Assembly (NCBI RefSeq): GCF_016862675.1
Contig: NZ_BONK01000008.1
Coordinates: forward strand, 1 to 64,000
From: Cellulomonas chitinilytica
GTDB taxonomy: Bacteria > Actinomycetota > Actinomycetes > Actinomycetales > Cellulomonadaceae
DNA length: 64,000 nucleotides
Direction of reading: 5' to 3'
Below, one piece after another: positions 52,097-60,854 of the stretch (its first letter is position 1; each line of letters begins with the position of its first letter). The notes beneath the pieces are model-generated. The model was not told the DNA's origin. It worked only from the letters and a program-made list of their open reading frames with translations, and did not search any database. A program made the translations under genes and the position numbers.

Positions 52097-53569
52097 ATGC
52101 CCAAGCACATCCCCCTCTCGATCCTCGACCTGGCACCGGTCAGCGTCGGCCAGTCCGGCGCTGAGGCGATCCGCGCCTCGCTCGAACTGGCCCGTGTCGC
52201 CGACGACGCCGGGTACCAGCGGATCTGGTTCGCCCAGCACCACCTGTCGCCCGGTGTCGCGTCCGCCCAGCCCGCAGTCCTCGCGGCCCTCGCCGCCGAG
52301 CGCACGAGCCGCATCCGCGTCGGGTCGGGCGCCGTGCTCCTCGGCAGCACGACGCCGCTGGTCGGCGCCGAGCAGTTCGGCACCATCGCCGCCGCCCACC
52401 CGGGTCGCGTCGACCTCGGCGTCGGCCGGGCGTTCAACCCGAGCACCGACGGCGTGCCCCGCGAGCGCGTGCCCGGTGACAGCGAGCCCGCGACGCGTGT
52501 CCTCGACGGCCTCGTCGTCCCGAAGCCCTCACGCTTCGACCTGTCGAACCCGGTGCTCAAGCGGCGGCTTCTGGCCCACCGCGAGGTCGTCGGTTCCCGC
52601 GAGGGTGGCGACTTCCGCGCCGAGCTCGAGCAGATCCTCGCGCTGCGCGACGGCACGTACGCCTTCGACGGCCTCGCGTTCACCAGCCCGCCGGTCGATG
52701 CGGCGGCGTTCGACCTGTGGGTGCTCGCCTCCACCGGGGGAGAGAGCGCACGAGTGGCCGGTGAGCTCGGACTGCCGCTCGCAGCGAACTACCACGTGGC
52801 ACCCGGCAACGTGCTCGACACCGTGGCCACGTACCGGGCGGCGTTCCGGCCCGGTGTGCTCGCCGAGCCCTACGTGGTGGTCTCCGCCGACGTCCTGGTG
52901 GCCGAGACCGGCGACCGCGCGCGCGAGCTGGGTGAGCCCTTCGCCGACTGGGTGCGCTCCATCCGCAGCGGGGTGGACGGCGCCATCGCGTTCCCGGCGC
53001 CGGGGACCACGACGCCGTACGCGCAGTGGTCCGACGAAGACCGCGAGCTCGTGGCAGACCGCGTCGACACCCGGTTCGTCGGCTCGCCCGACGAGGTCGT
53101 CGCCCGGCTCGAGGCGCTCGTCCGAGTGACCGGCGCCGACGAGCTCCTGATCACGACCGAGGTGCACGCTCCCGCCGACCGGGAGCGATCCTTCACCCTG
53201 CTCGCGGAGGCATGGAACGACCGGGCGCCCGTGCTGTCCGCCCCCGAGGCCGGCGCCCGGGTCGAGGCAGGCGCGCTCCTGATCGACGTCCGCAGTGCGG
53301 GCGGCCGGGCGTCGGCGGGAGAGATCCCGGGCGCGCGCGCCACGGACCGCGTCCTGCTGGAGTCCCTGGTCGACGCCACCGGCGTCGCACTCGTCCCGCT
53401 CGACACCCCGGTCATCGTCGTGTGTGGGTCGGTCAACGGCTCAGGTCCGGTCGCGCGCGAGCTGCGTCGTCGCGGGTTCACGGACGTCGCCCACGTGGAC
53501 GGCGGGTTCCCGGCGTGGGCTGAGGCCGGGCTGCCGACCGTCGCCCCACAGGTCGTCTCGGCCGAGTGA
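52097..53569 (+). CDS. LLM-class monooxygenase fused to a rhodanese domain
   Basis: 490 residues. Residues 1 to about 375 form a luciferase-like barrel (IRASLELARVADDAGYQRIWFAQHH, VGSGAVLLGSTTPLVGAEQFGTIAAAHPGRVDLGVGRAF). Residues about 385-485 form a rhodanese: LLIDVRSAGGRASAGEIPGA, catalytic Cys443 in VVCGSVNGSG, and AHVDGGFPAWAEAGLP. Rhodaneses carry sulfane sulfur as a persulfide. Joining one to a monooxygenase in a SAM-riboswitch locus suggests the sulfur released by C-S cleavage is captured directly (inference). It is the last gene of the sulfur operon. Confidence 0.88.
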   Translation: MPKHIPLSILDLAPVSVGQSGAEAIRASLELARVADDAGYQRIWFAQHHLSPGVASAQPAVLAALAAERTSRIRVGSGAVLLGSTTPLVGAEQFGTIAAAHPGRVDLGVGRAFNPSTDGVPRERVPGDSEPATRVLDGLVVPKPSRFDLSNPVLKRRLLAHREVVGSREGGDFRAELEQILALRDGTYAFDGLAFTSPPVDAAAFDLWVLASTGGESARVAGELGLPLAANYHVAPGNVLDTVATYRAAFRPGVLAEPYVVVSADVLVAETGDRARELGEPFADWVRSIRSGVDGAIAFPAPGTTTPYAQWSDEDRELVADRVDTRFVGSPDEVVARLEALVRVTGADELLITTEVHAPADRERSFTLLAEAWNDRAPVLSAPEAGARVEAGALLIDVRSAGGRASAGEIPGARATDRVLLESLVDATGVALVPLDTPVIVVCGSVNGSGPVARELRRRGFTDVAHVDGGFPAWAEAGLPTVAPQVVSAE

Positions 53570-54169
53570 AGAGGGCGGCGTCGAGCGCGGCTCAGCCGCG
53601 CAATGTCCGCGTCATCCCCTGGAGGCTCGCGTCACAGCCTGCAGGCCATGTGAGACCAGCCGTCACACAGCAGGCTGTCGCGGACGAAGTGGTTGCGTCG
53701 AGCGTGACCATGCGTTCGTCGGGTACGGCTTTCGGTGAACAGGAATCGACGGCCTGAAATGAGGGGCGCATCGGCGCTGGCAGAGCCGAACGTACTCGTT
53801 GCCGAACGTGCGACAGGCACCGCACAAGGGGCGGTGACCTAGCAAGATGCCGGAGGGTGGTTCCGGAAAGGGTCTGACCTGCTGAGACTGTGACATCCGG
53901 CGAGGTCCTCCACACCCAGGGTGTCACGCCCTCCACACATGACCTTTGACCTGCGGGTATGGTCCGTCGAACGGGCCACGACGTCGCCTGTGCTCTGGGC
54001 GCCCTCGCCGCTGGCCTGACCGCGATTGGCCGGTCTGGGGCGTGCGCGTGCGAAGCGCGGAGGCGGCGAACCCTCAACAGGCTCTCGCTGCCCGCCGATG
54101 AACGGAGCGGGACGACTACCGGCAGGTTGGTACCCGGACCGCCGAGCGCTCCGCACGAAGGAGGAAGCC
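53570..54169. other. 600-bp intergenic region at the start of the accessory segment
   Basis: No convincing gene: frames are short, broken and low-complexity, and base composition is less GC-rich than either side. It marks the change from operonic metabolic genes to poorly characterised accessory genes. No tRNA, att repeat or transposase end was recognised. Confidence 0.5.
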
Positions 54170-55831
54170 ATGCAGCACGCATCGGTCCCGACAGGCGGGC
54201 CTGACGACAATGTCAACGGCGTGGCCGACTCGGAAGTCGTCGACGGTCGGGCACCTGATCCGGACGCTGACCCAGAGCCCTCGACCACGCTCGTTGAGGT
54301 GCTTCCTGGGGTCGTAGTGGTCTTCGGCGAGGTCCCAGAGGCCCTCAAGCTGGATCTGATCGACTTCGGCATCGTTCCCGAGCGCGACCGCGCACTGCTG
54401 ACCACGAATCTCATGTCGATCGTGGGGAACTCGGCCACAATCGGAGGCAACCTCGCCACTGCGATCGGCGGCGCCCAGGGTCTCTACCGGGTGAGTTCCG
54501 CGACCCAAGCGTTGCTCAACAACGGCGCCGTACTCGCGGTCAAGGACGGCGCGAACCTGGGCTCGATGTGGATCAATGGCGACCTCGTCGCCCAGGCCCG
54601 GTTCATTCCAGTGACCGCGCTCAGCGCAGCCGCGTTGGCAGCCGCGATCGGGCCAGCGGTGGCGATGGTCGCCATGCAGATGCAACTGCAGCAGATCGCC
54701 GGCCTCGTCAGGACGAACATCGCGCTGACCACCCAGGTCCTCACTACCGTCCGCAAAGAGCAGTGGGCCGAGCTGACGGGCCACCTCAACGCTATCGAGG
54801 GCGTTCTTAACGAGGCTCGCGAGGTCCAGTCGGTCCCTTCGTCGCTGTGGGAGAACATCTCCGGAAGCGAGGGAGTCCTCCAGAAGCAGCTCGACCTCTA
54901 CCGCCGCCACGTCGACGGCCACATCGGCCAACTCGACCGACTCGGCAGGCGGCAGCGCCGCGAGTACCTCGATACGAACGCCGAGGCGATCATCTTCGAC
55001 TCGTGGTCACTCTTGTCCTCGCTCAAGGCGTGGACTGGCTACCAGGCGCTACGAGCGAGTAGAGCGCGAACTGCCGGAAGCGATGATCCCGATGAGGCAC
55101 GACTTGTCGAGATCATCGCTCGCACGACGCGCGAGAAGTTCGAACCGGCACTCGCCGAGACGACCAGACTCGTGGACGCCCTCGCGCGCGAGCTTCACAT
55201 CTTGGCCGACCTGCCGGGGCCGAAGACTCTGGGCCGAACACGCAAGGACACGCGGCTGACCCGCAGCCGCAGTGCCGATTTGCTCACGCAGATCGAGCCG
55301 CTTGCCGACGCGCTGCGCCCGCCGGTCGAGAAGCTGGAGGCGCCCGAACTGGTCTGCGCACCCGAGGGCACGGAACTCCAGCCGTACCTTGATGCCCTGC
55401 GATGGATCATCGGGAGTGGCGAGACCCTTCGGAGCATCGCCGTCGGTTACGGGCGCGACACAGCGATCGCCGATCGCGTGCGCAAAGACGTGCTGAGTCG
55501 GATCGACGCAGAGAAGTGGGCGACCGTGGTCGCAGTCACGGATCGCCGCATCTTCGTGTCCGGGGCGAACGACCTCGTTCGGGAAGCGGCGATCGATCGA
55601 CGGTTCCCGCTCGAGGATGTGCGCTACGTGCGGGCCAAGTCGGCTCGAGGTGAGCTCGATCTCATCACCCGCACCACCGACCTCCATTGGGTCTTCCCGA
55701 CTGAGATCAAGGCGGCCCAGGTCGACGCGCTTGCCGCGGTCCTGGCCGAATCGATGGGAATCCCAGACAACGAACGCGATGCCTTCGTCCAAAGCCCGCG
55801 TCCCCAGGTCGAGGCGGCAGCCACAGACTGA
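54170..55831 (+). CDS. hypothetical membrane-associated protein with C-terminal PH-like domain
   Basis: 553 residues, ATG with GGAGGAAG. An acidic N-terminus (about 1-60) is followed by a Gly/Ala/Asn-rich segment and one or two hydrophobic helices (about 150-185: TALSAAALAAAIGPAVAMVAM). A long charged helical region with coiled-coil-like heptads (LQKQLDLYRRHVDGHIGQLDRL) comes next. The C-terminal ~100 residues (WATVVAVTDRRIFVSG, then LEDVRYVRAKSARGELDLITRTTDLHWVF) resemble bacterial PH domains, which bind membranes or proteins. No enzymatic motif was found; function unknown. Confidence 0.65.
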   Translation: MQHASVPTGGPDDNVNGVADSEVVDGRAPDPDADPEPSTTLVEVLPGVVVVFGEVPEALKLDLIDFGIVPERDRALLTTNLMSIVGNSATIGGNLATAIGGAQGLYRVSSATQALLNNGAVLAVKDGANLGSMWINGDLVAQARFIPVTALSAAALAAAIGPAVAMVAMQMQLQQIAGLVRTNIALTTQVLTTVRKEQWAELTGHLNAIEGVLNEAREVQSVPSSLWENISGSEGVLQKQLDLYRRHVDGHIGQLDRLGRRQRREYLDTNAEAIIFDSWSLLSSLKAWTGYQALRASRARTAGSDDPDEARLVEIIARTTREKFEPALAETTRLVDALARELHILADLPGPKTLGRTRKDTRLTRSRSADLLTQIEPLADALRPPVEKLEAPELVCAPEGTELQPYLDALRWIIGSGETLRSIAVGYGRDTAIADRVRKDVLSRIDAEKWATVVAVTDRRIFVSGANDLVREAAIDRRFPLEDVRYVRAKSARGELDLITRTTDLHWVFPTEIKAAQVDALAAVLAESMGIPDNERDAFVQSPRPQVEAAATD

Positions 55832-55980
55832 CACGGTTCGTGGGCAGCGACTCAGCCAGGTGGGTGCGCGGTCCTCGTCCGACCTTTTGGCACGGTCGCG
55901 CAGATCCTCGGCGCTGAGTCGCTGGACCGTTCGGGTGGCCGTCGTCGCAGCCGACGGGGGGTCACGGCTACGGTCGCAGC

Positions 55981-56100
55981 ATGGACCGCTACGACCCGCT
56001 TGACCGGCTCGTCTACGGCGCGATGGACGACAACGAGATGGATACGATCCTCGATGCCCTCGAGCGTGCCAGCGCCGAGGATGAGACCCCATCGCGATGA
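55981..56100 (+). CDS. 39-residue acidic ORF coupled to the glycosylase-like gene
   Basis: MDRYDPLDRLVYGAMDDNEM and then a helix TILDALERASAEDETPSR. Its stop overlaps the next start codon as ATGA, arguing for coupled translation. Composition is acidic and helix-forming, unlike random frames here. It may be an antitoxin-like or adaptor peptide, or simply a leader ORF. No family recognised. Confidence 0.55.
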   Translation: MDRYDPLDRLVYGAMDDNEMDTILDALERASAEDETPSR

Positions 56101-56768
56101 GCGCAGACGCCGAGGCGGTCCGCGTCCGCGCCGAGGCGCAGCTGCCGGATCGTTCGGGATGGACGGACCCCGCCGGCTACCGCGACTCACTCGCGATGTG
56201 CGTGCTCGACTCGATCTTCTCGCTCCGAGCCTCGTATGCGTCCACCGTGCACGTGCTCGCCCGATACCGGGGAGTCAGACGAGCGGCGGGAGCTGACCCG
56301 AACCGTGACGGGCTCGCCGACCTGATCGCCGCAGTCGAGGTCGCGGGTGGGGTCGACGCCGCGGCCGGCTCCGCGCTGTTCGACAACCGTGCGTACACAC
56401 CTGGCACCGCGAAACGTGGGCAGACCGGCGTGCTGAAGGCCGCAGCAGTGTACGAGGTGGCAACTAAGCTCCATGGGGTCGGCATCGACACCATCGCCGA
56501 CCTGCAGGACGACACGGACAGCGCCAAGGCGGAGTGGCTGAGCGTGCGCGGCCTGGGCCGCGTCTCCTGGGCCTACGTCCTCATGCTTACGGGTGCGGAC
56601 GGTGTGAAGGCTGACGTGATGGTGCGGCGCTTCGTCGCCACTGCGATCGGTGAGCAGGCAGTGACTGATGAGCGAGCTCGCCTGGCAGTTGAAGGCGCGG
56701 CTGAGCTCATGGGCGTGGGTGCGCGCCTGCTCGACCACGCAATCTGGCGCTACCAGCGCGAGCAGTAG
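56097..56768 (+). CDS. HhH-GPD superfamily DNA glycosylase-like protein
   Basis: 223 residues. A helix-hairpin-helix segment (SVRGLGRVSWAYVLMLTGADGVKAD, given here only as the region 149-173) ends at Asp173 in KADVMVRRFV, the place of the catalytic aspartate of endonuclease III/AlkA-type enzymes. The N-terminal half is helical with LRASYASTVHVLARY. No iron-sulfur cysteine cluster is present. It could remove damaged or modified bases, perhaps in a defence setting given its neighbours (inference). Its start overlaps the 39-residue ORF. Confidence 0.65.
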   Translation: MSADAEAVRVRAEAQLPDRSGWTDPAGYRDSLAMCVLDSIFSLRASYASTVHVLARYRGVRRAAGADPNRDGLADLIAAVEVAGGVDAAAGSALFDNRAYTPGTAKRGQTGVLKAAAVYEVATKLHGVGIDTIADLQDDTDSAKAEWLSVRGLGRVSWAYVLMLTGADGVKADVMVRRFVATAIGEQAVTDERARLAVEGAAELMGVGARLLDHAIWRYQREQ

Positions 56769-56925
56769 CCACGCCGGCAATGTCGTCCGTTCGGTGTGCG
56801 CCGTCCCCGTGGCGGTGGACAGGGGGACAGCGTAGGGGCGTCAGAAACCGCCCCGGCCGGGTTCACTGTTGGCCACGGCCACTGATCGACCCACTTCGCG
56901 GCTGCCACGGTGGAAGCGCGCATGA

Positions 56926-58731
56926 ATGGCAGCGGTTCACGAGAGACTGCTCGGCGTGAGTACCGGCGACGACACGCGGCCCGACGGACGTGCGTCGACG
57001 CCGGAGACATTGCGGCTGCGCGCCGCGACGCGGGCTTTGCGGCTCCACCTCGACGAGCTGCCGATCGACTACAGCGATGCGGTTCCGCCAGACCGATTCC
57101 TCGCCGGGATGGCGTTCATGTTCGCAAGGAATCGGTACGCATGTGCTGAGTCGATGATTGGTGCGGGCTTCGGCGGTACGGTCATCGGGGCGATCGCGCG
57201 GAGCATCCTGACCGAAGGACTTCGGTGGCTCTGGATTGCGAAGGATCCAGCCAGCAGACGTCGATGCATCCTCGGCGACCTTCTCGAGGAACGGAGCCGC
57301 GTCGCCGCAGTCCTGGACACCGACGCTTCGACGATGACCCGCTGGCTCATGCCCGTTCCGCCGGTCGCCGATCTCACCGGCGCCTCCCGAAGCTGGCTCG
57401 ATGCAGATTGCCTGCCTGGTGAGGACGCACTGCTCGACGAGTTCCTCACCATCCAGTACGAGGGCGCTTCATCGGCGACCGACGACGATCCTTCGCCCTT
57501 TCTCAAGCAGGCCCAGGAGTTGCTCGACTTCGCAGGCCTCCGGGGCGCAGCCATGGTGCTCGCCCACGCCGGTCACGGTAACTACCTCGGCCAGCGCAGC
57601 ACCTTGACCCAAGACGGAACTCCGGGCTTTGACCTGCGAGCAGACCATGAAGCTCTCTTCATGCACGCTGCCGCGGTCGGCGTGTACTGCGTTCTGGTCG
57701 GCTCAAGCGTCGCCACGCCCGACGCGTGGCCTCACGACGTCGACCGCAGCGATTTCCTCACCGCCGCCGCCGCTCTGACGGCTGAGGTGGCTGCGGCTGC
57801 CACGTCCATCCACGGACTGGAAGCGAAGACCAGAACCGGTGGCCGCGCGACCAAACCACCGCGCAATCGGTCGCCGTCGCTCGTTCGCGGTTCGTCACTT
57901 GTTGAGAACGACGATGTCCGAACGGAGTACGTCGACATCGAGGATCGCTTCGCGCTTCTCACACTCACGTTCGAGGCCTACGTCCGTCGAGTGAAGGCAT
58001 CACCTGAGATCACGACGCTGCCAGCAGATGGCACTCCGCTTCACGCGTTCCTCACGTACGGCGCTGCACTCTCAAATCTGGAGACGGTCTTCTCCACCTA
58101 CGTTCAGCCTGGCGCTGGCGTCTTGAGTGTCTTCGCCGCCAGGGCACTGCTCGAAGAAGCGGCGCGCCTCCACTGGCGATACTCGGTTCAGGGAGACGAG
58201 GCGCTCATGGCGCGAGCCAAGCAGTACTTCGATGAGCACCGGTACAGACAACGCAAGACGATCCGAACGCTCGCCGGCCACGGCATCAAATCGGCCGACG
58301 CTGCGAGGCTGTTCAACCTGCCCTCTCACGTGGTCACGCCGCCTGGCGTAAACGACATCGCCAAGAACCGCTTGCCGGTCCCGAGCCTCGCCTCGATGCT
58401 GAGGTCCTTCAGCGCTGACGCAGAAAAGCCGGGCTGGCTTGAGGCTGCGTACGCGCTTCTGAGCCAGGTCACCCATGCGACGCCGCTCGGACACCTCCAC
58501 TGTCTGCGCTACCGGGACGAGTGGGAGCCCAATGAGCTCAGTAGCGAGATGTTCGCTCTGGCACTCGATGTCACAGCTCTCGGTAGCGCCCACTTGGTCA
58601 GCACGATGGGCCTGATGCTCAACGACGTATCGCCCGCGGCCCAAGCGAATGTCGTCCCGCTCAGGGCAGGGGCCGTCGCAGTCCACCTTGCCGCACGACG
58701 AATCCACGGACTCGACATAGCCGACCGATGA
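56926..58731 (+). CDS. 601-residue internally duplicated protein of unknown function
   Basis: An all-helical-looking protein with two related halves: ARSILTEGLRWLWIAKDP (from residue 91) and ARALLEEAARLHWRYSVQGD (from residue 405), each followed by a basic helix (RRRCILGDLLEERSR; ARAKQYFDEHRYRQR). The halves are joined by a low-complexity basic linker (about 305-330). The repeated block resembles DUF5677-like helical proteins, but I cannot assign it. A GTG at 56956 is an alternative start. No catalytic motif is evident. It sits among other accessory genes. Confidence 0.65.
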   Translation: MAAVHERLLGVSTGDDTRPDGRASTPETLRLRAATRALRLHLDELPIDYSDAVPPDRFLAGMAFMFARNRYACAESMIGAGFGGTVIGAIARSILTEGLRWLWIAKDPASRRRCILGDLLEERSRVAAVLDTDASTMTRWLMPVPPVADLTGASRSWLDADCLPGEDALLDEFLTIQYEGASSATDDDPSPFLKQAQELLDFAGLRGAAMVLAHAGHGNYLGQRSTLTQDGTPGFDLRADHEALFMHAAAVGVYCVLVGSSVATPDAWPHDVDRSDFLTAAAALTAEVAAAATSIHGLEAKTRTGGRATKPPRNRSPSLVRGSSLVENDDVRTEYVDIEDRFALLTLTFEAYVRRVKASPEITTLPADGTPLHAFLTYGAALSNLETVFSTYVQPGAGVLSVFAARALLEEAARLHWRYSVQGDEALMARAKQYFDEHRYRQRKTIRTLAGHGIKSADAARLFNLPSHVVTPPGVNDIAKNRLPVPSLASMLRSFSADAEKPGWLEAAYALLSQVTHATPLGHLHCLRYRDEWEPNELSSEMFALALDVTALGSAHLVSTMGLMLNDVSPAAQANVVPLRAGAVAVHLAARRIHGLDIADR

Positions 58732-58862
58732 CCTTCACGTCTACAGGCGTAATCGCCGCCGGGGCACCGATCGCGCCGCCCTCTCCACGCCCCGAGAAGT
58801 TGGTGCACCAAGGCGCTCGTGCAACTTGGGCTGGCGCCGACGAAGCGGCGGCCGGCAACTGA
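58728..58862 (+). CDS. possible 44-residue ORF
   Basis: ATG overlaps the stop of the 601-residue gene as ATGA. The sequence begins MTFTSTGVIAAGAPIAPPSP and ends Ala-rich. The overlap is the only positive evidence; composition is low-complexity and it may not be a gene. Confidence 0.25.
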   Translation: MTFTSTGVIAAGAPIAPPSPRPEKLVHQGARATWAGADEAAAGN

Positions 58863-58909
58863 TCTACTGGTTCAGTTCGCGTCTTCGAGCAGTCTCTGGA
58901 CGCATGTGT

Positions 58910-59539
58910 CTACAGGTGGGCGATCTGGAACTTCGCGTGGGGAGTTCCGATCGGCCAGAGGGACTCGTAGTAGACCTGGGCCATCGCGAATGACTCCTCG
59001 GCGCGGGCCAGCGTGGACTTCCCGCGACGTGTTGAGGAAAGCAATGCGGCATAGAAGGACATGTCGAACGCAACCAAGTTCGCGGGCGTCACCTCCTGAG
59101 GCGAGGCGATCAGGATCTTGACGCCGCACGCCTGGAGGGCGGCCTTCCAGTGTTCGTTGTAGAAAGTGCACGCCGTGCTGACAACTATCTGGGGAAGGAT
59201 GCCCCCTTTCTGGCCCAACAGCGTGAAATCCGCTGACGTTGTGTTCGACTTCCCGTTTCCGGTCTGGATTCGGTCGCCCTGTCCATGAGCGATGACGTGG
59301 AGGACGTGTGCCGTCTGGGTCGTCATACCGAGAAGCTCTGTCTTGGTGAACGCACGGCTCACCGAGACGTTGGCCCTCGGCATCGCTCGTCCCTGCTGTG
59401 GGCTGTTTCGGTACAACCCGAGCGAACTGGCGAGGAACGACGCCTCCTGATCGCTCATCAAATCCCGCATGCCGCCGCAGGACACGACGTGAATCCTCAG
59501 CGTTTGAATTGACGGTTCGGACGTTGCGGACGCTGCCAT
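58910..59539 (-). CDS. candidate CHAT/caspase-like protease
   Basis: 209 residues. A central strand ends in LHVIAHGQGD (His85) and a later strand in IVVSTACTFYNEHW (Cys124), the His...Cys arrangement of the CHAT/caspase fold (typically H-G and S-A-C). The following helix and strand ACGVKILIASPQEVTPANLVAFDMSFY match the CHAT pattern where a gain of A-G-A-x-x-V-I leads to FYAAL, here FYAALLSS. ATG at 59539 lacks a strong RBS, and the frame upstream looks non-coding. In bacteria such proteases often act as effectors in defence or cell-death modules. The two residues are visible; the function is inferred. Confidence 0.5.
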   Translation of the reverse strand: MAASATSEPSIQTLRIHVVSCGGMRDLMSDQEASFLASSLGLYRNSPQQGRAMPRANVSVSRAFTKTELLGMTTQTAHVLHVIAHGQGDRIQTGNGKSNTTSADFTLLGQKGGILPQIVVSTACTFYNEHWKAALQACGVKILIASPQEVTPANLVAFDMSFYAALLSSTRRGKSTLARAEESFAMAQVYYESLWPIGTPHAKFQIAHL

Positions 59540-59721
59540 GGGGTGACCGTACTCGGACGCCGAGCTCGCGGCGTACCTCCGATCGGCGCCCACCTGAACC
59601 CTCGGTGGGTGGCGGGTCCACTGCGCGAAGGCTGCTGCTACGCCCTGTCGTTCAGAACGGCGCGCCACCTGGCCGGCCACCACCCCGGCTAAACCGATCC
59701 CTCCGGGCTTCGGGCTCACTA

Positions 59722-60477
59722 CTACCCGATGCCTCCACTCGAGGTGGTGGTCGTGCTGACGTATTGCTGCTGACCGTCGATGTAGACCGGGAGGCCGTCC
59801 TCGTCGACGGCGGGCACGTACTCGGTCTCCGTCACTTCGGGGTTCGCTGCGGACGCCGCGTTGTAGTCGTTCATGTAGTCCGTGACTTCGGCGTCCGTCG
59901 GGGCGCGCCCGAGGTTCTGTCGCCAGATGTCCCACATCTGGGCGCGCGCGACCGACTCACTGATCTCCGTGTGGGATTCATGACGTTCGGTGTGCGGCTG
60001 GACGAGGTGCGCGATGGAGGCGAGGTACTCGACCTGCCGTTCCTTGATGAACTGCGCGAGCGTCGCCGGTGCTGCGGCTCCGTCGGCCGTGCTGAATGCC
60101 CGAAGCGGCGCCTCGATGGCGTCGAGGGTGTTCTGGTCGGGGATGCCGTCGTTTCGGATTGTCTCGAGCATTCCGGCGCGCCGTAGGGCGTGCTGCAGCG
60201 TGGACAGCTTGGCGGGGTCTGTCGCGTACAGGGTCGCGAGTGCGGCGTTGGCGTGGTCGTCGGCGGTCGCGGCCGGCGGCTCTGCTTGCGCGACGTGACG
60301 GACGGTGTGCGGTGTGGCGTCGTAAGCCTGTTCGTATGCGGCTTCGCGGGTGTACGACGCGCCCCAGGCCGTTCCGGCCGCGAGGAAGCCGAGCATCAGG
60401 ATGATCACGGCCGCGGCCCGCCATGGGTGGCGGCGGGCGTCGGGTGCAGGTGGGACCTGGACCGTGGCGACGGTCAT
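59722..60477 (-). CDS. single-pass membrane protein with phage/ICE-like repeat motif
   Basis: 251 residues. One transmembrane helix near the N-terminus (AAAVIILMLGFLAAGTAWGA, about 20-40) and a long helical extracytoplasmic part. Near the C-terminus QNLGRAPTDAEVTDYMNDYN followed by NPEVTETEYV resembles the GRxPTxxE...NPxVT motif that I recall from phage or conjugative-element structural proteins. The tail is Thr/Ser/Gly-rich. Its start overlaps the 94-residue gene's stop (ATGA). Function unknown. Confidence 0.6.
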   Translation of the reverse strand: MTVATVQVPPAPDARRHPWRAAAVIILMLGFLAAGTAWGASYTREAAYEQAYDATPHTVRHVAQAEPPAATADDHANAALATLYATDPAKLSTLQHALRRAGMLETIRNDGIPDQNTLDAIEAPLRAFSTADGAAAPATLAQFIKERQVEYLASIAHLVQPHTERHESHTEISESVARAQMWDIWRQNLGRAPTDAEVTDYMNDYNAASAANPEVTETEYVPAVDEDGLPVYIDGQQQYVSTTTTSSGGIG

Positions 60478-60758
60478 GGCGCGGCTACCTCGTCGGCGAC
60501 CTGGCTGAAGTACTCCGCGTAGTCGGGCAGTACCGGTTCGGTGGGGTCGGGGTGTGCTTGGTGCCATTGTTGTTCGGCGATCTGGGCTCGTTCGAGCTCG
60601 TGGTCGGCGTCCTCCTGGCCGGCTGCCCACCCGTTGGTCCAGGAGTTGAGGATGACGAACGCGCAGACGCCGAGGGCCGCAAGTCCCAGGACTGCGGCAC
60701 CGACGAACAGCGCCCAGCGCGGCGTGCCGGTTCCGGCGGGCTCGTCGGCGGTGGTCAT
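60474..60758 (-). CDS. 94-residue single-pass membrane protein
   Basis: A short N-terminus, one hydrophobic helix (RWALFVGAAVLGLAALGVCAF, about 14-35) and a charged helical tail (GQEDADHELERAQIAEQQW). Start chosen at ATG 60758; an in-frame ATG at 60788 is possible. It is coupled by ATGA overlap to the 251-residue membrane protein gene downstream, so the two probably work together. No family recognised. Confidence 0.6.
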   Translation of the reverse strand: MTTADEPAGTGTPRWALFVGAAVLGLAALGVCAFVILNSWTNGWAAGQEDADHELERAQIAEQQWHQAHPDPTEPVLPDYAEYFSQVADEVAAP

Positions 60759-60854
60759 GGACCGAATCCTGCACTCGCCGCCCACCAAATAGGGTCAAAA
60801 GGGACAAACTTCGCCCAAGTGGGTCACGCGCATGCCCTCGCCGCGTGCGATGGC

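Noticed and set aside
49171..52164. A 997-codon plus-strand frame across the ABC ATPase and LLM genes
   Set aside because: Out of frame with both well-supported genes; Arg/Pro/Ala composition marks it as a shadow.
53570..54169. A phage attachment site or integrase remnant at the island border
   Set aside because: No tRNA end, repeat pair or integrase-like frame could be found in this gap.
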